A stretch of 64,000 nt of DNA from Hydractinia symbiolongicarpus (lineage: Eukaryota; Cnidaria; Hydrozoa; Anthoathecata; Hydractiniidae). The first letter of the stretch is position 1, and each line of letters starts with the position of its first letter. Made by a program: the position numbers and the translations under genes. The DNA lies in the NCBI RefSeq assembly GCF_029227915.1, contig NC_079885.1, positions 21,153,001-21,217,000 of the forward strand. Direction: 5' to 3'. Below the pieces are notes generated by a model. That model saw nothing but the letters and a program-made list of their open reading frames with translations, ran no database searches and was not told the DNA's origin. Positions 1-9,714 of the stretch are shown one piece after another.

Positions 1-272
1 AGACTCGTGAATGATAACAGAGGGCGTAGGTCGGAAAATGGCGTTGATTCGCGGCTTTTAGCCCTTGCCACGGGAAGAGATATTTCCCTACAAGCTTGTT
101 GCTAAGGGCGTTGCTAGATGAAATAACTTCGGGTGACTTTAAATTAAAGGCCAATTATGCTAATCATGACATATTTGACTTTTTTAAGTTAAACCACCTA
201 AAAGTTGATAAAATAAGGATTCCAATAATGTATAATACTTGATATTGAAAAAAAATGAAAAGCTGGCCTTTA
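1..272. other. no gene seen
   Basis: AT-rich sequence with no convincing exon or repeat structure on either strand. Confidence 0.5.
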
Positions 273-399
273 TTACCAGGACTCCACCATAACACAACAA
301 GAAGGTAATCTCTCTTTTATAAAAATATTTACAATAATGTAACTTTTACTATCTAAAAAGTTTGTATATACAAGTAAAAAAGTTGAAAATATATATATG

Positions 400-720
400 T
401 TTAAAAAGATGTTCTTAGATTTATTTTTTCGAGGTGCTAATTTTCTTAACGTTGGCACAATACTTTTGGTAAAAAGCATATCTTCGTCGTCCTCAGTATT
501 ATTTGAAAGTAGGGCAGCCCTAGTTGTTGAATTTATGTCCTCCAATGTTATTACTCCGACTTTGTCGTGGTATAGAAACATTTCTAGCAGTCTCTTTATT
601 CATGAATTTGTCTTGTACGAACCGCAACTGTAAAAAGTATTTCGGCTGTGTATGTGCTGCTGTACCAGATTGTGTCAATTCGGCACACCTTACCAAACAT
701 CGTTTCAGATTGTCACACAA
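400..720 (-). pseudogene. MADF/BESS-like regulator relic
   Basis: Two overlapping minus-strand reading frames together resemble a MADF-BESS protein. These are DNA-binding transcription-factor-like proteins common in invertebrates, where many copies come from transposon-derived families. The upstream part (about 720-560) has the feel of a MADF C-terminal half: basic helix, aromatic cluster (KYFLQLRFV), then a kinase-like T/S linker. The downstream part (about 500-407) contains an acidic-to-basic stretch, DEDMLFTKSIVPTLRKL, that fits the BESS motif pattern. The two parts lie in different frames, the upstream part has a stop just before it, and no obvious intron joins them, so this is most likely a decayed copy. 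A Gln-rich, Asp/Glu-rich minus-strand stretch near 1060-1160 might be a further piece. The family call rests on by-eye motif matching only. Confidence 0.35.
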
Positions 721-1680
721 GTTTTTCTACTGCGGTTTCAGGAATTTAACTAAAATAAATAAATATTCAAGTTTAGGCAGCTAGCATATTTGATTGAAAA
801 ACAGCATTTAAAAATAAAGCTAACTTAATACAACCATTCTTGATAAAACTTTTTGTGTCTCTTTAGGGTTTTTATCGAGTGTTCAATGTGCGAAAATACT
901 CTAACCTGGTTTTCCAAGCTTGGTTGCCAGTTGTTGCCATGCTGTCTTTTCTCATGTTTTGGTCATGGTGTGACCTGGTTGATGTATTCCATAATCATGG
1001 GAAACCTTCAATCTCGTTTATTGACATTTCCACGTCATAATTGGCCACAGTGTTTTCTTCTGATACTTGTGAGAAGTCAGTTACAATATCATCCTCATCT
1101 TGTCCTGCTGACTGTTGATTCTGTTGTTACTGTTGTAGCAGCATCTGTTCATAAATAATATTTATAAAATGATAACCTCTGTTTACAAAATCGTTGCTTT
1201 GTCTCTCTACATCTTCGTTCACTACATCTTCTTCTTCTGATATCCGGTATATCTTTGTTAGTTTGTGGGCGATTATAAAATCGAGCCAATCGAGAACTTT
1301 TAAAAATATGTCTTTTTACCATCTTGACGTTTCCTTCAACTTGTTATGCAAAGAAATTCCGCCAAAATTTATGTCACTGGAAGGATTTTAAGGTATGTTT
1401 ACATTTTTCTTGAGTTTCATTGGCTGAAAAGCTTGACAGAAAAAATGCGCGCTGAAAAAGATACTCAGGAGCATCCTTTTACGTTGAGTCAGCGGTCGTT
1501 TTACTTCATTGCGCATGCTTGTGGGAAAAGCTTTTTACCTTTTTCTGCTCGAGCGGAAATTATAGTTGTATGGAAACCTACCTTAAAGGTAGTGTGCTAG
1601 TGTGCTGAAGCCAACGTGTTTATCTAAAAGCGATTTTTTTTTATCGCCACAAAACTAACAATTCTCTAGATATTCCCAGC
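721..1680. other. no clear gene
   Basis: Short open frames only. A minus-strand Gln-rich stretch at about 1080-1150 is interrupted by a TAA and could belong to the neighbouring MADF/BESS relic. The rest shows nothing supportable. Confidence 0.4.
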
Positions 1681-1685
1681 TGGCA

Positions 1686-1945
1686 TTATTACGTTATTAA
1701 AACGCTATCGTAACGTTGCACCGTGACCATACATGACGTTGTGATAACGTCATCAGATGGGTACATTTGTACTCAACGACGACGTCAGTCCATGACGTAA
1801 TTATCAGTCTATGACGTAATAATCAGTCCATGACGTAATAATACGTTTTAAAAGACGTCATTTCGAACGTCATGAGTTAGTGATTCCTAGGTAATACGGC
1901 GTTTAAGTAACGTTAGCATGACGTCAGTATAACGTTTGAGTCGTC
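1686..1945. promoter_or_regulatory. cluster of CRE-like TGACGT(C/A)A sites
   Basis: About nine TGACG/CGTCA motifs fall within some 250 bp, including TGACGTAA three times and GACGTCA-type sites near 1782, 1855 and 1920. The middle is a 19-bp tandem repeat in three copies (1786-1842; unit cagtccatgacgtaataat with one or two changes). Such sites are recognised by CREB/ATF-type bZIP factors. Whether this is a regulatory element or the end of a repeat family cannot be told from the sequence alone. Confidence 0.4.
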
Positions 1946-1949
1946 GCCA

Positions 1950-2600
1950 TGACCCATAGCATTGTATAAAGAACTCATTTGCATTGGTATAGTGCCGTCG
2001 CATTATGCTTCCCTGTTTGGTTATTTGTGTAGACTAATTTCTGTGAACAAAACTCGCAAAATTATTTTTGGGGGAAAAAAGCAAAGTAAAAGAAACAGAC
2101 AAAAAGTGTAACAACTAATAAGAACTATGCCTATGCCTCGTCATCAAAAATGATATTAAGATTCTTCACGAGTACTTGCTTTGCAAGAAATAAACCCTTG
2201 CGATTGACAACTTTACTGAACAGACTAGAAACAAAAATTTACACAGAATCTTAAAAAGTTGGAAAACAAATGCTAAGCAATTATCAAAATCGTTAGAAAA
2301 AGACATTTTTGCGCTGAATTTTGTTTTAAGTTACACGTATTTTTTTATTTCTTTGCTAAAATTTCCCCCTTATTCTAACAAAATTGTTTGGAGTGACGTC
2401 AAAATCGTACTAAATACCAACAACCTGTCAAAACCAGTGTTCGTTATTCCACATAAAATATTGTTTATACAAAGTTGCTTAGCAATGTTTTAAATTTTAG
2501 CAGTTTCTTATATAAAACAACTACGTGTAATATTCCTTGCAAAAACTTAACCACGCATGTACGTAGAAATGAAAAATTTACAATAAAATAAATTCTTGCT
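1950..2600. other. no gene seen
   Basis: AT-rich with short open frames only. No exon, repeat or RNA gene was recognised. Confidence 0.5.
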
Positions 2601-2607
2601 TCTTCTT

Positions 2608-3908
2608 TTAAACCGATTTTCTGATCTGCTTGACACGCGCCAGTGCATGTTTTAAATCATCGGCTATTTCTTTTCGAACCTTTTCCCGAGAAGCATCCTT
2701 TATCACTACCATTGCACCACCTAAAAATACGAAGTATTGTTACAACCACTGCTTTTTGTGAGTAATCCTTCGCCGTTGTACAAAGACAATACTTGATCTG
2801 TTGTAAAAAAAAAATTATTTCAATTTTTTTAATCTACTTTTGGACATTCCGTTTTACTACTATCACCTATATTGGATACTTTTTCGACCTAATAAAGACG
2901 AGGAGATTTTAGTTACAAAGTAGTTTATGCTTAACCAATAAAAGCTTCAAACTGTCACAACAACTAATAAACTTATGTTAAAGAAATAAAAAGCTTACAA
3001 GATTTTTGGATTCAGTCTTGTCTTCTTCGACTTTTCTTTCCAAAGTTTCGAATTCCTCCTCTGATAAGCACTTTTCAACGAAATCGTCATGGCTGGTTCC
3101 TGTTGTTTTTCTGTTGCTTCTCAGGAGATTTAGAATTTCAGAAATCCCCGGTGAAACCTTTCGTTGGAACCCTAAAGTGATTTAAATTAATAGTGAATTC
3201 ACTCACAAAATAAATAATCTCGAATGACGCAGTGATAACTATTATCGCTTCAGCTCTTATGAATAAAATAGACAAGAGGGCTTATGAAGGGAAGGATCAC
3301 CGTGGAATTTAAAGACATACATGGAGCAAATATCTTACCTCCTTCAGGTAAAGTTATTTATCCTTATTAAAATCCGCTCCATTGTTCTTGCTGGGTTTCT
3401 TTGACGTGGAAGAAGTACAACTTTCACTTATGTTTCATATTCTTGGAGAGCGCCTTGGAGAAACATTAAAGCTGGAACAAGGATTAGCAGCAAATGGTGA
3501 TCGCGGTGTATATGGTGCTAATGGTGACAACATTGATGAATCTTCTACATACCTAATTCGTTTACGTGTTACAGGTGAAACATATTCTAATAGAATCCCT
3601 TAATAAAGTTTTAATAAAGTCTTGATTACCTGCGAAAGACCTTTTTCCACTAAAACACTCGGTTGTCTTCTTTCTGTTAGAAACAGTAAAATTGATTGGC
3701 GGTGTTGGTATTTTTTTGCACTAAATCAAGTTGTAATGACTTAAATTGCTGTTTAAGAAAATTTCAAATATATGCAATTATGTTTCTAAAAATGAATAAC
3801 TTAATCCCTTACCAGCAGACGATTTGGATTTACTTGGAATAGTCCTTTTTCTGGTGTTTCTAGTTCTTCTTTCGATGTAAACGCATGTAGAACATAACGA
3901 GTAGTCGT
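2608..3908 (-). CDS. unrecognised spliced gene, 3' part
   Basis: Four minus-strand exons fit together with matching phases: 3908-3813 (phase-1 end), 3171-2999, a 22-nt microexon 2888-2867, and 2720-2608 ending in TAA. Each internal border has GT/AG (donors gtaagg, gtaagc, gtgata; acceptors ctttag, attag, tttag). The frame then reads through 133 residues without a stop. The protein starts with a Cys/Arg-rich stretch (CSTCVYIERRTRNTRKR), then a Ser/Lys-rich linker. The rest is highly charged and probably helical or coiled coil (EEEFETLERKVEEDKTESKN), ending with a basic tail (ARVKQIRKSV). I do not recognise the family. The 5' end is missing or unassigned: the acceptor at 3909-3910 has a poor pyrimidine tract, and the sequence upstream is a decayed transposase, so an insertion may have split the gene. 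A 44-nt exon-like stretch at about 3632-3675 does not fit the phase. Confidence 0.5.
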
Positions 3909-3924
3909 CTATTATTAAAATTAC

Positions 3925-4830
3925 ATAATAGTTTCCAGCGTTTCAATCCGTCTAGCCTTCTGGGCTGTCTTGCCATTTCCTCTGGCATAGTACTATTTAG
4001 TTGCTGAAGATTATCAGAAATTCGACTAATTTGTCTTGATGAAAGCTTACATATACGAGGACCGTTTTTTAGTTACAACAAAATTCGCCTAACTACTCCT
4101 TAACAAATTAAATGCATGTAGTCTAATGCAAAAATCACTGATACATAGGATACTGCTATCTGTGAATGGGTATTCAGATGTTTAACGTTCCTTGTATTCG
4201 TAATCTCTAAATGCATCATCTAGCCTTAGTTCACTTTTCGTATCCTCAAAATTTATCACATGGTTAACAATCTCACCCTTAACTTAGCATCTTTTACAGC
4301 CATAGTGCCCTTGGTGACTTATAACACCTTTCAGAAACTGGTGAGCTGGAGCATCTCAAAGAAAGGCCTTTATTTTTATTGGGATTTTCTTACCATGAAA
4401 TGCAATCGCATTTATTTCTAACTGACTGTACTCGGTAATATACCCCTTCATAAGTTCGATATTGTTGGTGGGTTTACAATTACCACAAAAAAAAGAAACA
4501 AGACATGGTTGTGATCCAGATATAGCTGCTAAAATGGGCCACAACTGTACATTTGAAGACTTAAATAACGGAATCCCATCTACATTACTGTTAATAATAT
4601 TTCAGTTAGCACTAATTTAGATTCAGTTAATTTTTCTCTGATACCTTTCTCTATACCAAGATAGACATAATTGCCACCATATTTGGCTACAGTAATAACA
4701 GTCTGAGGAGTTTGTAACAATGTTCTCCTATCAATGTGCAGATCTACGTAGTAGCTGAAGAATTCATTTAAGGCAGTTCTTTTAGTTTTATTTTTACAAG
4801 CCCAGTTTGCTCATTCCCCAGGAAATGTAC
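3925..4830 (-). pseudogene. decayed transposase-domain protein
   Basis: Reading the minus strand from about 4830 down to 3925 gives, in the expected order, hallmark motifs of a family of transposase-derived proteins widespread in cnidarians and insects: RTLLQTP, then VDGIPLFKSS followed by LWPIL, then DAPAHQFLKG with GCKRC, then DYMHLIC-GVVRRILL, and finally RQPRRLDGLKRW. These pieces lie in shifting frames separated by many stops, so the copy is dead. The longest open piece is 4544-4356. The family is thought to derive from a cut-and-paste DNA transposon, but I cannot name the superfamily. No terminal repeats were identified. It abuts the first mapped exon of the minus-strand gene at 2608-3908. 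Confidence 0.55.
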
Positions 4831-5479
4831 TAACCTTATCTTCATCTGAGGACTAACTCTGATTACTTAAATTGTTGCCAATGACTCTTTATCACTTTCA
4901 GTGACCAAGTCAGCATCGCTTTGAATAATTCTTCCATATCAGCTTAAAAAGTTTTTTTCTTTTATTTAATGACACGTTATATTACTGACATGCCTTCTAC
5001 AGAATTTCAGCCTAAGAGCCTTTGCGAATAAAAGGGATGTGAAATTTTGACTCTAAACAATAATGAGATCATTTTATCCTAAAAGGCTCCAATCTTTAAT
5101 GTGCTACAGCTTCTCTACGGCACTAGTTTTTTGAGTCGGACAAAAATCATCTGAATATTTAAATCTTTATGCATCTAAGAAATTTTTTTGGTTTAAGAAC
5201 AAATCAAGTTAGACTATTGAAATACTCCCGCAGGAATTATTATTCTGTTTTCATCTAATAAACTGCATTCTTGACATGCATGCATAATATCTTCTGACTA
5301 TCTTTAAATTTCTTCCAATTGTTTTACAAATGCGGTATATTTCTTGGACTTTCTCTCAAAACGATTTTTTGTTATAGATACACAGGATACATCACCATAA
5401 AATTTTAAAAACGCAAGTCACAGTGATAATGACTTATAATCCTTTTAATACTTCAGCTCACTTTAAAGAACATTAAAAA
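4831..5479. other. no gene seen
   Basis: Between two transposon relics. No continuing motif of either was recognised here. Confidence 0.4.
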
Positions 5480-6720
5480 GCGTTTGCCATGATATTATCG
5501 GGGAAAAAGTAGTTCGACTTGACTTAGGTTGATATAGTGTAAGGGTAGTTGCTTTGTTATAGATAATCGTTAATCATTGTTATAGATAATCCGTTTGGCG
5601 GATTTGACACCAAGCTCAGATCTTTAATTAGATTGTGGGTGTTGTACTGGTGAGAGTCTGTGTGACACTTCAAGTCTTGAAGAAGCTGTATAAATAGTTT
5701 GGATATAAACTGGAGACCCTCATCTGCGCTTATTTTTCGAAGGTGCCATAATTAGTAAATATTTATATGCAGGTATTGATGATCTTACCACTCTTGAGCA
5801 TTGTTGATGCGAAGTAGTAGATCGTAATCCAGCCGCAAAATCCGTCAACAGCTGTGAAATAATGGTGACCCTTTTTTTGCAGTAATCTGCGCATGTATAC
5901 TGAAAAGGGTAATCAGGCGTTTAGGTGAGGGTAATGGTCTTTTTGTATTGCTTGGGGTGAAATATTCTTCCATTTGAAGCAGGTATAACGCATGCTCTTG
6001 ATTGGGTGGCTAGCCAATGTATAGGCTAATTAGCACGCTTGGTCATTGAGCTGATGCCTTGGTGGACAGAAATAAGAATTCGCACAATGTAACAATCTGG
6101 AGTAACAAGCGTGTGATTGTCGACCCATATCAAGTTGTTGTACGTTGACAGGTGGTTCCTAATATATTTTGCTAGTTGGACTTATTTGCGTTTTGGTATC
6201 AGGAAAACCAGATTGAATGGTAACAATTATGCTTGATATTTTAGCTTAAATGTACAGGCATTGCTGATATCGTACAATTTGATGGAAAGCGACGATTTGT
6301 TTTCCGGCTGCAGAAATGTGCTGATTTGACTTTGATTTGGTGCAGCTCTTTCATGGAATTCGGTGTGGCTATTGAATTCCGAGAAAATGCATCAGCAACT
6401 CGGTTCTATTTTACTGGATTATGAAAAATGCAAAGGTTTTTTCCTTGCGTATGGAAATCTTTGGGTTATCAATGATGTCCAGCCAGCGGTCGGATCGGAT
6501 TGGCAAATGCGGCTTGTGATTAGTGACTACAATAAGGGATATGCACCCAAAGACAAGAAGCTTGCGTGATTTAGTCTCAAACACCTGTATAAAGGTTGGA
6601 GGTGCTATCTGCAATATTTTGATTAATATTTGTGTCAGTGCTAATGTATTGCCACGTGTAGCAGACAGTAATTGACTTATCTTGGTTAAGCTGTAAATTT
6701 AGCACTTTGTTTTTCAATGT
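5480..6720 (-). mobile_element. Ty3/gypsy retrotransposon relic (RNase H + integrase)
   Basis: The minus strand carries, in order, a Ty3/gypsy RNase H piece (6614-6411, with VVTNHKPHLPI and a following NPKISI-like stretch), the RNase H exit motif VADAFSR (about 6390), and integrase-core remnants. The latter include a D-x-gly-trp strand (AVDGFCGWITIYYF, about 5850-5810) and an ADEGLQFIS segment (about 5740-5710) that correspond to the second and third core regions. Frames change repeatedly and stops are frequent, so the copy is long dead. No reverse transcriptase, gag or LTR was seen. The region upstream on this strand (above 6720) is unrelated and is followed by a MITE. No reconstruction of the protein was attempted. 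Confidence 0.5.
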
Positions 6721-6994
6721 TGCACCTCAGAATGTATTAGATTTGTTAGAATTTTGAAGATCCAATTCATCATCAATATCTAAATCTATATTCAGTAATT
6801 CTAAATATATTATGATCGGAGACTACACCATAGTTAAAAGAAAAAAGCTGGAATGTGAGGTGAAGGAATTTGAATTTCCAATTTGCATTTTTGAAAAAAT
6901 ATTATATGAGTCTTCGCTGTATGATATACGATGTATTGTTTATTACAAACGAACTGAAAAAAAGCAAAGGTATTGAGAAATGGTGGAAGCATAC

Positions 6995-7441
6995 AGGCTA
7001 AAATACACGGTAAGTTTAAACGGACCGTTTAAATGTAAGAAAAAAAACTTACCGTGTAAACAGCAAAGATGTACAACTTTTCTCGGTTTTATAAGTTTTT
7101 TTAAAAGTTGGACTTGTTCAACTTTTGCTAAGTTTTTTCTATTGAAATTAACAGAATAATTAATGAGCTATTGTTAAACTAAAGATTTGAGCATATATTT
7201 TCGGTTTCTAACCAGTAGACCGCTTTTTTTCTTCTACGATTACCCCTTTTCCTGCTATAGCAATAACCGCAATGAAAGATAAACGTGTTTTTTATTTGGT
7301 ATTCATTATAAAAAAATTTTTTTTAGAAAAACTTATACATTTTAACTTAACATGTAGACAGGTGTAGTACCTGCAACTGAACTTATAAGTTTTTTTCTTA
7401 CAACTAAACGGTCCGTTTAAACTTACCGTGTATTTTAGCCT
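6995..7441. mobile_element. MITE with about 50-bp terminal inverted repeats
   Basis: The left end (aggctaaaatacacggtaag...) and right end (...cttaccgtgtattttagcct) are inverted repeats for about 50 bp with only a couple of differences. They contain an inner palindrome (tttaaacggaccgtttaaa) and continue into a poly-A/T run. The element is 447 bp and has no coding capacity. A target-site duplication is not clear, so the superfamily is open. Confidence 0.7.
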
Positions 7442-9714
7442 TAACTTTTGGATGGTGTTTTAAAGGACAAAACAGACACCTTTTTTATTTACATTTTATG
7501 GTATAAGTGGAAGTGACATGAAAGAAGGCTCATGTGACATCTTAAAAACTTCTTAGTAAACAAGGGCCTATAAAAAAGATAATTTCGCTCGACATCATTC
7601 TCGGCTGGTACTCTAAAGTCCACCCATGATTATGATGCTAAAATAGTTTTTTCAGAATAGTTTTTGTTGATCTGAAAACTATGGGCCAATTTACAAATGT
7701 TGTCGGTGTAAATTGACGTTAACAATTGTGTCACAGCTGTGACACAATGTGACGTTCGGAAGGAAATTAACAGCAAAATGTCATACGTCTTTTTCTTCCA
7801 GGCAGTTTAAAATAATAGAAAATGAAATAAAATTAGAAAAATTTAAAAATTATCTATTAAAACGTCGCCTAGCAAGAGGGTTTGACTTGTCTAATACCCT
7901 TTTTGCAGGTTACTACATCTTTTGTCTTTGGTTGTGACGACCCCACTTATTACCCCAGTCAACCCTTGTTTTATATGCAAATAGATTACACGGATTAAAG
8001 AACTTTAATGACAGAACAGGATTCCAGGGCCTCCTGATGACCACTTAGTGGACCTCGGATTAAAGGTGCCCCGCCTGGAATCCGGACACTCCTTTGTTGA
8101 GGCTTTGGGCGAAACCTTTTGACGTCAACATTAGTATTGTGCAATCGTTGTTGTGTGTGTGTTATTGGTTTTTGTGTTGTTTTTCATTTTTTTTCACTGA
8201 TATTGTGTGTCCTGCCAAAAGGAAGTTTAACTGCCTTCTTTGCAGTAACTTTGGAGGAACAAAGCCTCTACGATTTAACCCTTAACTTAACAGGTTGAGT
8301 ATTTTATTGTGCTTCGCCGCAATTTTTAAAATTTTCCTATGAAAAATGTGAAACGTTGTCTGTATTAGTCCAATATCAGCTTAAATATTGAGAATGTTTA
8401 CACTGCTAGCTATTTAAGACTATTATTCTTATTGTCTTCCGTTGTGGTTAGTGCAGAAGTCTGTCTATATGACACCAACTACGAATTTTTTTTATGTATA
8501 GCTATTTATATATAACTTTTATTTGAAGTACTTTACATAAAGCTGTTGTTTTGATTAGAAAAATAATAACGTCGTTTTCGATAACGCTTTTTATGAATAT
8601 GTAAATTAGTCCATCCATACAACTATTGTCGCACTTATAATAACAGGTATTGGACTATCCACAGTTTTTAATTTTTTAAAAATGAGCTTTTGTTTCGCTA
8701 GTCTCTTATAAAATAACTGGTCTTCTACTGTGGAGAAAGGCTTTATCTCCACTTTTTAGAGCACAAAAGTACACTCAACCTATTTCCTATATTAGGAAGA
8801 ATTTATTGCTTTATGTGAATTAGCACGGCAAAAATGTAACTAACAGGGAGCCCTATGTGTGAAAACTATGTCTGCTTAACATTTCATGTTAATGGTGCGT
8901 TCATCTCCTACAATCAAACATTTTCTCATATTATGTGTCATTGCCATATCTTAATAATGGATTGAGTATAAACTGTTAACTTGATCTTGTGGAGAACATG
9001 CAATACGCTTTGGCAGAATAATGCACTTAGTGACTTCGATTTTTTACTAAAATGATGCTTATAGTTCACGAGGCTTTTTGAGCAGCAACATCGACAGTGA
9101 AGCGTATCGGAGCATGCGCTTTTTTGTTTGTATTGATTTGTTGTTGCTGATGTTGTTATTGTCGTCGTTCTTGTTGTTGTTAAGGGTCTCACAGGCATTA
9201 AAGCAAATAAAAAGAACGATTGCTCCAAAATTTCAAAGGGATTGAAATCATTCTGCATCTACGTGTTATGAGGGCTAAGGCTTTCTTGACGTTCAGTGTT
9301 GTGTTGGACAAAGAAGTTTGCGACAGGTGTAATATATGTGCCTGTGGAAACCATTTACGTAACGGCATGTCATCCAATATTAATGTTGGATATTTTTCTA
9401 AAAAAATATCAAACGGAACCAAATATTGCCTAGCAATTAATCAACGATGACACTGAAAAAGGGAAAATTTCAACCCACAGTGAAATGCAAAACATAACTT
9501 TGTAATAGCATAACATAAAACCTAAAAAAAATGCTAAAAGTGTACATTTTTTGCTTGTTTTTTACCAACACTTAAAAAAACATTTTATATTTCAAATATA
9601 TTTGCCAACCTGTTTAAACAACTAATTACATTTCTCTTACAAAATCGATACCATATTAAATTTGAGCTATCTACTAACATTATTACCGTGACCCAACCGT
9701 TTAACGTTTAGAAA
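7442..9714. other. intergenic, no clear gene
   Basis: The stretch contains a 24-bp perfect palindrome at 7725-7748 and a 10-bp inverted repeat at 8019-8028/8074-8083. Open frames at 8094-8285 (Cys-rich end), 8938-9258 and on both strands at 9198-9450 match no family I know and overlap each other, so none is called. Confidence 0.45.

Noticed and set aside
1786-1842. CRISPR-like short tandem repeat
   Set aside because: Direct tandem 19-bp units without spacers, in a eukaryotic context.
3632-3675. 44-nt exon-like stretch with AG and GT borders on the minus strand
   Set aside because: Including it breaks the phase of the otherwise perfect exon chain at 2608-3908.
9198-9450. Overlapping open frames on both strands
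   Set aside because: Neither strand shows a recognisable domain or splice context, so neither can be preferred.
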